This document shows positions 35,695 through 48,405 of a stretch of 64,000 nucleotides of DNA, one piece after another. Source of the stretch: Pseudoscleropodium purum (taxonomy: Eukaryota; Streptophyta; Bryopsida; Hypnales; Brachytheciaceae); assembly GCA_963969395.1 (NCBI GenBank), contig OZ017796.1:22384501-22448500 (forward strand). Reading direction: 5' to 3'. Below the pieces are notes generated by a model that was given only the letters and a program-made list of their open reading frames with translations, made no database searches and was not told the DNA's origin. Made by a program: the position numbers and the translations under genes. The number at the start of each line of letters is the position of its first letter. Within the stretch, counting starts at the first letter, position 1.

Positions 35695-36680
35695 TCACAT
35701 TCTGTACCAAGTCGTTGAAACCGTCTCCCTGTGTACCGGACTGACAACAGAACAGGGACTCCGACCTCTCACCTCCTCAAAACATAGCGGCTTCTCGCTC
35801 TGGAAGCACTCTCCGAGATGTAAGAAGACGCCTCCACACTGGGGACACAAGAAATTCGTTTTCGTACTTCCCATGCAGAAACGACACTTAACGAACCAAG
35901 CCATGCACACCGGGCACACTTAGGCGAAACAAAGACACAGCACCCCTTCGAAAGGACCAAGGACAGCTCAATTCACCGGCCAACTGCAATTGGAAATCCA
36001 TGTGCGTCTGCGGTGGCTTCCCAAGCTGCTGGAACGCTACAGTGTGGAGGATGAAGGCATTCACAGCGGAGGGCGGAGGTGTCCACCAAATAAAAGAAAA
36101 TGTTATGCCACCATTTGTGGCTCCGTGTCTGACAACAGAACGATCCACGCAGGTGATCTGCGAGGTCAACTCCGTGCATGAAATCGGAGTAAGCTTTGTG
36201 GACCGGAGAAGTATCCAAGTCTGTTAAAATTCCATCCACCCGTCGGGGCACTGTCGGCCACTAGGCATGAGGAGCAAGGACAGGGGCGTAGCAAGTTGAC
36301 AGTTGGCCTTCCTGTCCACGAAGACCACGCACAAAATTTGACGGCTACTATGCATCCGCCAGAAGAGTGAGCCCTGCGGTTCTTTCGAGAGTTCTTTCAA
36401 ATCCAGTAACGTCTTTGGCAAACCCAACCGATTCCTGCGAACTGTGCCGACGGGATATGTGCCACGAGAGGAGCTCAACTAGTAATTTCACCGAAGTGAA
36501 ATAATTGTCCGTGCACACCACATGGGTTCGGCCATGCAAACCTTCAAAGCAACTGCAACACCACTTCATGAGGTGTTTTTGCATCCCTTTGAGTGCCAAG
36601 TCATATGGACTGCCCAGAAAGCGCTCCACTCTACACTTGAAAGTCATAAATGTAATTGTGCCTTGTATCCGCAAGACACC
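35695..36680 (-). pseudogene. piggyBac-type transposase remnant (DDE_Tnp_1_7), frameshifted
   Basis: On the minus strand, pieces of a piggyBac-like transposase appear in the correct order but in different frames. They are FEGLHGRTHVVCTDNYFTS, which includes the catalytic DN-(F/Y)-F/T-S block, then GTVRRNRLGLPK, then YSDFMHGVDLADHLRG (third acidic block), SHKWWHNIFFYLVD, and finally a Cys-rich C-terminal finger with KCRFC, FLCPQCGGVF and LHLGECF. At least two frame changes are needed: one just before EGLHGR and one near 36480, between the LLVELLS stretch and RGTYPVG. A third likely lies after the DRKANCQLATPL stretch. The N-terminal part with the first catalytic Asp is missing; a foldback element starts where it should continue. 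It cannot make an active enzyme. piggyBac elements are common in animals and rarely described in land plants. Confidence 0.82.
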
Positions 36681-36684
36681 ACAC

Positions 36685-38335
36685 TTTAAATTCCCACTTA
36701 GGATGGGCTTACATGCTTGTCTAGCGGGCAAACTTGAACCTAAAATAAGACAAAAGACAAAATTGTTTCCATTGATCATCTTGCAGAGGTGGGCAATAGA
36801 AAAGGAGGAGCTCCATTTTCAACCAATATTGGTGAACAACTCCATTGGTGGCTACTGGTGGAGACTAGTGGGGACTAGTGGATCATGAGAGAATCTAATA
36901 TGTGTCAACTCCTAATCATATCCTTCCTCCACCCATTGGATCCACATAAAAGTGGAATTCATATTTTTCCCTGTAGCTCTTTATTCATCAGGGGAGCATG
37001 TAACATTATAAGAAATCCGCATTTTAAGTGACAAGGCCTAATTTTTTTTAAACACATTTTAGTAAATGTCCTAGGCTACAAATCATGTATTTATGTCAAT
37101 AAAAGTGTCCAACTTAACATCAACATTGACATAGGAACATAGGTTTATTGTATAGGACGTTCACCAAAATGCCTTAAAAAAATTAGGCCTCATCATCTAA
37201 AACATGAATTTTTTATAGTATAAGAAAACTCTTAGTGGGTCTACTTGGTAGGTATTGGTGGATAGGACAATACTTTCTTTCATAAAGAATCACGAGCTCA
37301 TCAACCATCACTATCTAGAACAAATTCCATGGCTCTAGAAGCGCTTCCAAATTTCACTGAGACTTTTACCATCACATCTTCCTTAACTTGTCAATTTATG
37401 CTTTTTCAAGCGTAGATGCTGCTACTATTTCATCTATAACATGCAAGTAGTAGGTGATGTCTTGATACCTCTTGCATGTCATTATGCTTAATATATTTGG
37501 GTAGTAAAGAAGCTCATTCCCATAATTCTAGTAGCAACAGTGGTTGTCCATGAACAGTGGTTGCCCATCAATAGTTTCATAGCCAAGAAAGCTTTGAACT
37601 CCATTCTCTCCAAAGGCCACCACCTTCTTCTACCAAGTAGCATGTGAGTGCAAGGGTGCAGTTGACTTGCATACCTATTCGTTTCAATTTAGATTTGTTG
37701 CAGAGTTCTTTCACTCCAAATGAACAAATAAAGCACTTTTGCTTGACATGTGATGAATTGAAAAACTTAGCCCCCTTTGCAGGACCCATGAATGCAAGGA
37801 ACGGCTCTACAAATGATAAATCCCACATACTTCAAGTGTTGTCACCAAAGGTCTCAAGAAATTGCAATTGCACAGCTATTGTGGAAAGTTATCATCCCCA
37901 CCGATTATGCGGATTTGTTGCATTGGCTACCACCGCAATTCTAGGTGTGGAGTCCACATTGACTGATGGCTCTCATGAACATGCACTCCTCCTTGTTGCA
38001 GGGGAAGACTAAGAGCCTTTTTACATGCTCCTTTGGTGGGCATAGAGCTACAAAAAAAAAATACTAATTCCACTTATATGTAGATTTGGTGGGTGGGAGA
38101 GGGATGCAATTAGGAATCAACATGTATTAGATTTTCTCATAATCCACTAGTCTCCTATAGTCTCCACCAATGGATTTGTTCACCAATATTGGTTGAAAAT
38201 AGAGCTCTTCCTTTTCTATTGCCCACCCTAGCAAGACAATTGGTGGAGACAATTTTGTCTTCTTACTTGTTTTAGGTTCAAGTTTGCCCACCAGGCAAGC
38301 ATATAAGCCCACCCTAATTGGGAAACTCTTCGGTG
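36685..38335. mobile_element. Foldback element with about 320-bp inverted arms
   Basis: The left arm, about 36687-37015, matches the reverse complement of about 38025-38330. Shared phrases, read on the left arm, are TGGGCTTACATGCTTG, GGGCAAACTTGAACCTAAAA, TGGGCAATAGAAAAGGAGGA, CAACCAATATTGGTGAACAA and GTAGCTCT-TT, ending AGGAGCATGTAA. The arms differ by scattered substitutions. The central kilobase has a plus-strand frame at 37644-38012 (122 codons) and an opposing one at 37577-37828; neither has a recognised transposase motif. The outer left end abuts the piggyBac remnant, suggesting insertion into it. Long arms recall Mutator-like or foldback elements, but the superfamily is not established. 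Confidence 0.7.
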
Positions 38336-39044
38336 TAGGATGTTTGCCATTTTGAGGTGGCCTAAACCACAAGATGTGATGATATAGCCGATGTATCGAG
38401 TGCCTTGCACAACAAAAGAGATCCACCATCACAATTTTCTATATACAACTAAGATTGGCGAATGTGGATCAGAAATTAAGGCTACGCATGCAAAGGCACA
38501 TGAGTCGCTAGCCCATCCCTTGACTCCTATACTACTCCTTTCCGGCTTTGCATTCCTGTCATGTAGCTTGAAGGACATGTTGGTGTTCCAATTTGGCATG
38601 CCACCAATGTCAATGCATCATAAATGTTATAAGGTACATCAGACAATGTCTCGGCATAATTGTTCATACATGTATGGTTAATGAAAGGAATTGTTGTCGC
38701 TAGCAAGGGCACTTGTGTTTGAAGTGAAGGTTGCAACAATAGTGGAGTACGTAGTGTTGCCTAATTATATAATGGACCAGATGCACCATCATCTACAATA
38801 TTTGATCCCAAACAATCCTATAGTATATGCCGAAATAAGTTTGCAAACTCCCCAACATGTCTATACAATTCACTAAGCTATGATCGAACCTCAATGTGGT
38901 CAAACCATTGAAGCGAATAATTTGGAACCTCATCGAAAGGAAAGTAGGGTGTAATAGGCCTGCAATCTACACAATCCAATGACTGAGCATGGTCAACATG
39001 CACATGTTGGTCTAGAGTGGGCAACAGAAAGTTGGCAAAATCCT

Positions 39045-39264
39045 CTAGAAGAATCCCGTGTTTATTTAGGTATAGGATGTTTAAGTTGACGTTGTTTACT
39101 TGTGCATTCAATGTAGCACTGTATTTTCTATCATTGAAGATGTTGCAGTGAACATTAGTGGGTGTCAATGTTGACATGAAAACAAGGAATTGCTACATTG
39201 AACACACAAGTAAACAACAACAAGTTAAACATTCCATATTTAAATAAACACGGGATTCTTCTAG
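39045..39264. repeat. Hairpin-forming inverted repeat, 74-bp arms
   Basis: The arm 39045-39118 pairs with 39191-39264 across a 72-bp spacer. By direct comparison the arms differ at 9 of 74 positions, about 88 percent identity. They begin CTAGAAGAATCCCGTG and end with TTCAATGTAGCA before the loop. Transcription would give a long stem suitable for a small-RNA precursor, but a collapsed transposon is an equal possibility. No gene overlaps convincingly. Confidence 0.85.
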
Positions 39265-40996
39265 TGATCATACCAAGTTTGTCGGTTGTCGTTGCTTGCC
39301 TCTTCCATATTTGTCTGTGCAATTGTCTATCATTTGGGCTTGTAATCAATGCACCATATAAGGAAGTATGACTTTTGCGTTCCCCTCCTCAAAAGATGCA
39401 TATACCTTTTGTAATACCTCCATTGAGTTCTTTGCACCTAGAACTAATTCTTCATTTTTGTCATACTAGTTTACGAGCATGAGTGGCTTGATGTCATCAA
39501 AAGGGAGGTGGAGCTGAGTGCCATCTTCCAACATCAAAATATATATCAATTTCCATCTACCTCTTTGTACATAGGCTTGCATAGCCAAGCTAAGAGTCTA
39601 CTATACATTACCCTCAAGTAAGCAATCAAGTGCACAGGCAGTCACCATTGCCAACGATAATTATACCAGAATGGACATGTTTGTAGATGGAAGCATTATG
39701 GGCTATAGATTGGGGATGACACACCAACAATCACCTCGCCATGTCAGAATGGAAGATGTAGCAACTTGAGTAAGGCTAGTCGCTTTGACATAGTCCTCGC
39801 CAGCGTTTATAGAACGTGTATTGATGAAATCCATGGACCAAAAATTGTAGGTTTTAGGGCTAGTCATAGGGGCCTTGCCTTGAGCTCTTTTCATATCCTT
39901 GGTGAGGACATCCGACAATGCGTCTTTCTATCTCTCACCACACTACATCTTATCCTTTAACAATGTGCCCGTGTTCATGTGTGCCACAAATCTACTCATA
40001 GAGCGAGTGTAATATGGAGACTAGGGATGGCCGCCAAGACCAATCCTTTTCAAAGATGTTATGCTCACAAAGTTGAAGTCATAGATAGTGCAAGATGTGA
40101 ATATTCCAACTTAAATAATAGTGTCACAAGTGAATGGAGGGCATCAATATACATAGTTGATACAGACACTAAGAGGAAGCTAAGTCAAGCCACAAAAGAG
40201 GCTTAGTACATGATTCCCTTTTGGAATCCAAGAGGACTCCCTTCATGTATACAATCTCTTTAACGGAAAATGCACGTACAATGATGTTGGAACAGATAAT
40301 ATAAACCTCAAGGCATATCTCTTCTCTTCACTCCTTGCTTGACGGCTCTCTGTAGTAGTTGTCGACAATCAAAGAGTCTAAGTATTTGTCTAGTTTACGC
40401 AACTAAAGTTCCTACTAATATAGTCCAATTTCTAATTGTTTGACGAATGTATAAGAGATTTGATGGATGTCATTTACTAGAGTTGCAGACATTGGCCATG
40501 TGAAGTGATGGTCATTCCTCTTCCATATTGGTGTGAAATACAAGTAAAATAATAGTGTAGGCATTGAATTCAGAGATGATTTATTTGTTGTGAATGTAGG
40601 TAGTATATTCTATAGACACTATATAGAGATGCTTATTACATCTGCCACAACAAGTTTACAATGTCACATATAAGACTATCATATCAACACAGTTGCTATA
40701 ACTTGATTATCATCCCCAAAGAACACAAGGATTTATTTGATTGGAATATTGAACTAGCACTATTATGACAATGAACAATAACTATAGACTCAAGGTGTGC
40801 TTGAAATCAAAATAATGTCATAGTGAAGTGATGTGGACTAAAGTAACTCAATAGCTCTACCACATGCAAAGGCGATGATGAAGATGTTGCACAAGAAGAA
40901 AATAGACAACTACAACAATAAACACAAACCAGTATAGAAGCAACTACGTTACTAGGGTGGAGAAGGACAAGGGAAATTACAAGAGATGACGACTAT

Positions 40997-41260
40997 CATT
41001 AGAAGATTTTTGGGGCCTCTGGATGCTTGTGAGTTATCATAGCTTGCAAACACAGGAAACAAATTTGGTGCAGCGGTCTGACATGGTCGAGACCCTACCA
41101 CGTCATTGATCTAAATTTTTTTTTTGCATTTGGAGACTAAATTTTTTTTTTTTTATGAAAATTTTTTTTTTGACAGTGGGCCGTTCCCCTCGCTACAGAG
41201 AACAGCTGTAGGAGAATAGGCCCCAAACAGGCTTTTGGACCCTCCAAAACTCTTCTAATG
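40997..41260. mobile_element. Miniature inverted-repeat element, copy 2
   Basis: It begins CATTAGAAGATTTTTGGGGC and ends CCTCCAAAACTCTTCTAATG, giving imperfect terminal inverted repeats. The 264-bp interior has T runs and a GACATGGTCGAGACC core that is the reverse complement of the matching core in copy 1, so the two lie in opposite orientation. No coding capacity. Confidence 0.75.
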
Positions 41261-42784
41261 GGACCACAAACATGCTAACGTCAAATACATGTGCTGCGTG
41301 TATAGAAGGATAATATTATATAAAAATGCTAGTTACTAGAATTTTTGAAAATAACTAAGTAGATTGAAAAATTGTCAAAGTAGAAAGAAAGAATGATGGT
41401 GGTAACTGTGGCGCCTTCCAATATCGCTTTGCTTTTCCTCTTATGCTTCATTCAAAAGTATTCTTCAAGAATTGGAAATGCTAGTTATTCAATGCTAATG
41501 ACAACTTAAAAGTGTTATTCAATTACAAAAAATGGGGTGATAAATAATTGTTCTATGCGCTGGAAATCTATCATTGGCACATGAAATTAGCAATACCTAG
41601 GAACTCCCATTATTTACTGCGTTCTCAAACTTCCTTCTAGAAAATGCAATTTTTAATGTTGAAAAATGCTGGAAATAATAAACTTGAATACCTTGTAGAG
41701 TGCTCTTTTAGACATGACTATAATGGAAATTGGCCTTCTACATACTATAGTCTAGAAATTCCTCCAATTCCAATCTTTGTGCATTGAAGAAGCAAGCAGT
41801 AGTGTAGTCTTTTCAATTCTAAATGTGCACACTGTCTTGAGGGAATGTGACAAGTATCAATCCATGTAGCATTGGAGCATACTCTTTGTGTACCAACAAA
41901 GATGTACCATTGCAATACTAAAATATAATAAGAGGATGCACAATTCTTTTTAAACATTGTGATGCACACACACATACAATACCAACAAATTTAATGGCAA
42001 CCAAAAAACGGAATCAAACAAGAAAGGTTGCTTCTTGCTTCTTTTTTCTAAACATAGGGCAAGCCAAAATTTTAGTAGGCATTGGCACTTTTTCATTTTT
42101 CAATAAATATCCTCAATTCCTTACTACAATCAAGAAAGGCCTTTTGCAAAGTTGGTTCACAAATCCTCCAACTATCCCAAATAAAAAAGATGGATGAAAA
42201 CAAACCACAACCAACAAGATATAGCTCATACCTTCTGTACATCATCCAATATATGGACATTGACCCATTAAGGGATTAATAGATGATTCCTCAATGATGT
42301 TCATTCATTTGGTGTCCGACAGTGTGTATGTTGGGACGTTGCGATTGTGGTGAGAATATCTAAGAGACTGGATGTGTAGGAATTTGTTGGAATAAAGATT
42401 CCACAATGTGTTTGTTTGTTGTGAAATGTTCTTGTGGTAAATGTTTGTTCCTTAGAGGTTAGATTCTAGTGTTTCTTGCAAAGCATGCTGTGGTTGAGGT
42501 CAACATCCTTTTTTATGAATCTCAATGAGTCTCTTGCATTTCATGCTCTAGAAATTAGTAGCGTTGTAGTACAGAGCATAGGAAAGTAGCAATAGAACAT
42601 TTTCACTAGTTGTAGGCATGGTACTTGTTAACCTTGATGAAAGATGGGGAGGACAAGAATTGTCCAGTGAATGACTTTCATGATTATTGTTGCATTGAAG
42701 AATTCACCTATTCATTCGAAAATTTGATTTGTTTGGTTGACTACATGTGAAATAGGCCTTGTCTTTTAAAGATTAACTTTTTAC

Positions 42785-43025
42785 CTTGTAAGGACGGGTT
42801 GGTCATTGTGGAAATCATCATTTTTGGTATTGTGTGAATCATCTACTTAAAAAATAAATAAATAAAACACTCATTGGAGGTTAAACTATTGTACAAGACC
42901 TCCCTTTTTCACATAAATTTTCAAAGATGAATAGTCACATGCACTTTTGTCTTACATAGAATGATTCTTTGTCATTCATTAGACCACTCTAGTTTGTAAT
43001 GTCCTTATAAGGATAAAGTCCTAAG
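42785..43025 (+). repeat. Dispersed repeat family A, copy 4
   Basis: This copy has the landmark order of the other three: GGTTGGTCATTG, GTGTGAATCATCTACTTAA, CATTGGAGGTTAAAC, GTACAAGACCTCCC and TTTGTCATTCATTAGACCA. It runs directly into a family C copy (43010-43200). Confidence 0.75.
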
Positions 43026-43200
43026 ATTGTTTTTTTTACAAAAAAAATACACTCAAAACTATCATTTTCAATACAAAGGGCAAAAGTTTCAAACAATTGT
43101 TATTTTTTGCATATCCAACCATAGGATCTTGCACTAAACTAGCATGAGAATGGGTAGAAGAAATTAAAATTTTTTAACTATATAGATTACAAGATATAAG
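43010..43200 (+). repeat. Dispersed repeat family C, copy
   Basis: This stretch matches 59580-59720 directly and about 1590-1790 in reverse complement. Landmarks are ACACTCAAAACT, AACCATAGGATCTT and a following GCACT or ACACTT phrase. About 150-190 bp are shared. Confidence 0.65.
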
Positions 43201-44009
43201 CATTTAAAGTGAAGATTGAAAATGAGTTCTTTTGTACCTTGTAATACTAGATTATAAGGTTAAGAATCATCTTAAAGGTGATTGCAAGAAACACTTAAAC
43301 TATTTGTTGCATTTTGACTAGAGTATAGTGGGAAAATTTTGAAATTTCTTCTAAAATTCAAGAAATATATCTGAAAATTATGTGTTCCCAAAAAATTCAA
43401 ACTTAAAATTTTTTCTCTAAATGTTTTTATATTTATACTTTATAAATAGAAAAAAATTTCAAATAAAATAAAATAGAAATGGCTATGTTTTTCAATGTAA
43501 GGGAACTTCTATTCAATTAGTTATATCTTGATGAAAAAGATTTCTACAATCCAAACATTGATATAAACATAGTACACTTTGAACACATATACAAGATGGA
43601 TAAATGCTATTTTAATAAAAAAAATTATTCCATCAATTTTTGTTATCCTTCTAGATGACTTCAAATTCCAATTTTAGCTTCAATTTGTTTTTTTGGGTAC
43701 AAAATAGTACTAAAAACCTTCAAAATGGTTAGGGTAATATCTGATTGAGGGTGCTTTATAGATAATGAATAATTTTTGATAATTATGAAAAAAAATTCTA
43801 ATGTGTATAATAATCTTATTGATGAATTAGAGGTCGTTTGGTGGTATAAGCAAAAGTTATGGCCAAAAATCATATAGTCCTACAACATACAACAAGAGAT
43901 AGTATAAGTATTCCTTGCAATTGGCCTTAACTAAAATTTTGTAATATAGATTTCAAATTGAAAAAAATTGAGTTGAATGTTAAAAAAAACCTTTATTCAA
44001 TACCAGCAG

Positions 44010-45479
44010 TGCTATTCTGTGAGCATTGAGTAGGGATTATGTGAGCACTAAGTTTAGAAATTTTAAGAAATACTAAAAAATTTAATAATATTTCTAAAAG
44101 TAGATTCCATTTAAAATTTTGGTTAAAAATTATGATTTTTAGTAAATTTTTGTAGCTTTTACTATGGACCTATTACTGTGAACCTACTACCATGGTTATG
44201 TAGAATTCAAATAAAAATTATAATTTTTAGTATTGTCTAAAATATTAGAAGTATACATTATGAAAATGATGAATTCAATTGATGTGAAAAATGAATGGAG
44301 ATGAAAACAAGTTTGTATAGAAAATTGGTTGATCATTGTTCTATAGCAGCGTGTGTCTTTCTAGAGTTAATAAGAAGTCACCAAAAATATTCTCTTGATG
44401 CATTGCTATTGGACTTGATTGCATTTTTTTTTTAAATTTTTGATGAGAATTATTTGTATATCTAATGATCTTTGTCATTGTGAATTTTATTTGGTTGATC
44501 ATTGTTTAGTAACATCATGGATCTTCTCAAGGTCAATAGAAAAGTACTAACACTTCTTTCTTGATTTGCAAGTTAGTGGACTTGTTTAGATTTTAGAAAA
44601 TAAAATTTGGTAATAGGAATTCATTATATGTAGAAAGATTTGAGCTGTACCAAATTTTATTTTTGTTGAACACTAGTTTATTATAGTGTAGGTCTTCTTG
44701 GGGCCAATGTGAGGTACCTATATTTTTTATCTTCATGTGTTGATAATCAAATTTGTTAAGATTTTGGAAGAAAATATATGATTGATAGGGATTATTTATG
44801 TAAGGAATGAATTTAGTTACACCAAATTGTTGATTAGTTGATCATTGTCCTCTTGTAGGACCTCTTGAGGTCCAATTCTTCCATCTTTGATCACATGGTT
44901 ATTTGGTTAATCACTTCCCTCTTGTTGCTTGGGACCTCGCAGCATTGAAAAGAGGATTGAGTATTTGCCCCCTTAATGTATTACTTATTGGACTTTGCAA
45001 AAAATTTAGAAAAAAAATTGCTTATTAATTAGTGAATTAGGATTTGTTTGAAATTGAATGAGGTTGTTGAGTATCTCTCGGCACCAAGAAGAGATCCTTA
45101 ATTGTGAGGAAGAAGAAATTTTTATTTTCTTTTTACCTTTTTTTTTTTTCCCCCTATAGATAGGAGGCTCCTTGTGGCACTAACAGGTATCTAAATCAAG
45201 AAGGAAGTGATCATAAAAATCAAAATCTCAATGCAACAACCTAAATTGATTTCAAACAAATCTTAATTAATCACTAATTTTTTTCTCTTAAAATCGTACA
45301 AAGTCCAATAAGTACCACATCAAGGTTGTTTAAGGAACCATGGTTATAGGTCTACAATAATAGATGTATGGTAATAGGTACTAAAATTTACCAAAATTTT
45401 TAGATGGAATCTCTTAAAAAATTTATGCTCATAGGCTCACAAACTCACAAGCTCATGTTCACACGCTCACAAAATAGCA
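44010..45479. mobile_element. Foldback element with internal tandem repeats
   Basis: The left end (44010-44215) and right end (45330-45479) are inverted copies. Outer phrases are TGCTATTCTGTGAGC and, reversed, TGCTATTTTGTGAGC. Both continue to ACC-ATGGTTAT. Inside, a unit beginning like TTGGTTGATCATTGT recurs near 44325, 44490, 44664 (diverged), 44828 and 44908, with 164-174 bp spacing between the first four. The last unit (about 44985-45075) is also inverted at 45200-45330 around a T/C-rich centre, so the right half folds back on itself. No transposase frame is seen. Confidence 0.65.
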
Positions 45480-45559
45480 ACCTTGGATTTATTACATAGT
45501 TTTCAAAATAAGATACTATAATTGCTTGCAAAACAAGGTGCTCCATAACTTACACATCA

Positions 45560-45870
45560 CTAATCTAAATAGAATGAATCAAATCTTTCCATCTTGAAAA
45601 ATATATAGTCAATAAGAATGATTTTTAATTTTTTAATTTCAAATTATTTTTGGCTTTTCTTGGAGCCTATTCTTGACTATTTAGAGCTTTGTATGGTATG
45701 TCTTTTGCTCCCTTGCACAAATTGAAATAAAAGTTATCTTTCTCAAAAGCTAATTTATTTTTTTATCTTAAAAAAAATTCAAAAATTATGCTAAAACTTG
45801 AGATCATAGGACTAGGCCAAAACTTCAAATGCCTCTAAGAAGACACTTAGGAATTCAAGGATTAAATTGT
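45560..45870 (+). repeat. Dispersed repeat family E, copy
   Basis: This stretch matches about 61110-61455, with AAATTGAAATAAA-TTAT, ATCTT-AAAAAAATTCAAAAAT, AGATCATAG and CTTCAAA-GCCT phrases in order. It ends in CAAGGATTAAA, a weak form of the edge motif. An inverted copy lies near 43480-43900 (GAGGTCGTTTGGTGGTATAA against the reverse of 61240-61290). Confidence 0.65.
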
Positions 45871-47600
45871 AGAGAATCCAAAAGACTATGAAGTCTTCTA
45901 ACATACTTGGAACATACAAAGGAATATCTTCATGTATTCTTGAGCCTTCACTAGTATATTGGGGATCCATGTTACCTTAGACAATGTCATGTAAAATACA
46001 TTTACTACCTTTAATTCTATCAATTAAATTCCAAATTTCATAATAATTTTCCAAATTATTGAGAAAAAAATGATTTAATATGATTTACTAAAAACCTCAT
46101 ATTTTTCAATAGTAATAAGTATTTGAGAATCTACTATAATTTTTGAAAATCTCAAATAACAAAATTCATAACATCTTTGAAGTAATGAGTTAGAAATTCT
46201 TTTATAGAAAATAATATAGGTGAAATTGTTCCACCTATAAAGTTACCATGATACTTATGGAAGAAATTTCAATTCAATTGAAGTCTTGGTTGCAAGAGGT
46301 AAATTGGCCTTGAATTTGGAAGTCCACTTTATCATTTGCAGGCCAGACTTCAATTGACTATAGCAAAGGAACTTACTACTATTACTTTAAAATATTTATG
46401 GTTTTACTTTCATTTTTAATTCAAATATTAAAGATGGACTTCTATTTACATATATCAACCAAAGTTTGCCAAGAAAAGAGGAAAGAAATTTAGAATTATA
46501 TGGAAGTGTACAATATTTGCAAGAAAAGATGTAGGATTGTTGGATGGCAAAATTTTAGGGAGAGGTTTATAAAAAGTGGAAGAAGCAAATTTCTAATTTC
46601 CAAAAAATTATGTTTTTTAACAATTAATGTGAAATTTTTTGGTTACTTTTAGTTTGACAACAAGGCAAAGCTTCTCCTTAATCCCTAAAGTTATTTTATG
46701 TTCAAAGGCCCAAAACTACTTCAAAACTACTTGTCTTCAAAGCTATGCTAAAATCTTCATCTATATTTATCATTTAACAAATTCAACTATAAGATCCTTA
46801 ATTTAATATATTCAAGCAAATCCTCACAAAATTTAGAGTGAATATCCCACTAATTGTAAGTTCAATGTTCCTATATTTTAAAAAGGTAGGCTTTTCTTGT
46901 TCTTCTAAAATATGAAGTTTTGTCTTTCAACATTTTTAGAAAAAAAAACCAATATATTCTATAACTTTTTTGTTTTAGTAAATATGTTGGAAAATTAGTT
47001 GAGAATGTATGTAAAATAATTTAACCAATTTTTTTAATATCCATATTTTAAAAAATAATAAAATGAAAGGTGGTGTTGAATGAAAAAAAACTAAACCACT
47101 AATAACTTTTGCAAGAATTTGAAAACTCTTAATCCCAATGGTGAGAATGTTGTAATAAACAATAGATATTCCTTCTTTCTATTTTTATTTGAATTTTTCA
47201 AAATTGAATTAAGAAAAAAGAAACTTTATATGTATTTTCTACTTTCAAGTCTCATAAAATAAAACTCCTCATAACTTTCACCTCATTATTTAGAATTGAA
47301 TGACTCAAATGTTTGTAAGTAGGTATGAATCTATAAAATAAAATAAAATCAATTAATAATTTTTAGAATATATTTTAAACTACCTAATTTGATATTGAAA
47401 TTGAAAAAATCCTTCTAACTTTAACAATGGTTATGATAATGCCATGAAACAAAGCTTCACATGTAGATTACAATGATTAGTATTCATCTTAAAAATTTCA
47501 TACAACAATTCCAAAGTATGAAGTCAACAAAACTTGCCCAAGGTCTCTAAAAACTCAAAGTGGGCTCCATAGTCCTTTAAGGATTAAATATAATTTAATA

Positions 47601-48405
47601 TAGTACTGGACAAAGGCAATTTCAATTCTGAAAAACTCAATACTCAATTTCGGAGCCCAACAATGCATGAAACTCGCTCCAATCCATGGGTAAGAAAATC
47701 CGTCTATTATTTGGAAAAAAAAGTAAGAAAAAAGTAAGAAAAAAAAAGGTTAAAAAAAAGGAAAGGAGAAAAAAAGGTTCAACCCTTCCAAGTGTTCGGA
47801 GCCGAGCCTCCACATCCCGTGACACTCTCGTTTGCCGAGAGTTCGTTACATCTCTGCCATCGCTGTGAAAGAAAGATCACATTCTTCGCTTCGGCTGGAA
47901 ATCCAAGCCAAGCCAAGTTGTCGTTCTCGCGTCCTGTTTAGAGTATGATTCTGCTTTCGTTATTGTTGCCATTGCTGCGTCGCTAAGTTAAGTGAGCATT
48001 TAACAATCTCTTGGAGGTGAGAACAATAAAAACATGGCGACCTAATTTCTCTTCTAGGGCTTGCATGCCGTTTTTATCTTTCACGACTGTTCCATCTTGC
48101 TTGTGAATAACTTATCCTCGTTTAGTGAACCGATTATGAGCCTTTTCGAGGTATTGGAATGCCAATTTCGGTCTTTCTTGAGTCTCACTCACTCTAGAAA
48201 GACTCACTTGAGTTACAGAGTGAGTGTGTGAGTGCGTGAGTGCGTGAGTCTTGTTTTTTGAAGTTTGTAGTTGGCGAATCTGATGCTTGCGGTGGAGTTT
48301 TCTGTGGTATGGAACGAGAATATTAGAGATGGTTTTGCGAGAGATTGACTGCATTTCCGAAGCGCGTTGATAAGGTTTGTTGGTGCGCATTCATTTCAGG
48401 GCACC
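47601..48405 (+). promoter_or_regulatory. Upstream region and leader of the plastid membrane protein gene
   Basis: GC rises at about 47640. A purine run of A and G (47715-47775) is followed by a mixed-composition leader. A tandem run of GTGAGTGC/GTGAGTGT units lies at about 48220-48248. No protein is recognised before the ATG at 48406. Confidence 0.4.

Larger units (their letters stand above)
38336..47600. repeat. AT-rich repeat block with inverted-repeat elements
   Basis: No recognisable gene is present. Open frames at 38391-38681, 38878-39177, 39703-39918 and 39979-40206 lie in a less AT-rich stretch but match no family I know. The block carries a hairpin (39045-39264), a miniature element (40997-41260), a family A copy (42785-43025), family C and E copies, and a foldback element (44010-45479). 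Confidence 0.6.

Noticed and set aside
38391..40206. Several 60-99-codon frames as genes
   Set aside because: They lie on both strands, overlap the hairpin, and show no family motif or consistent splice sites.
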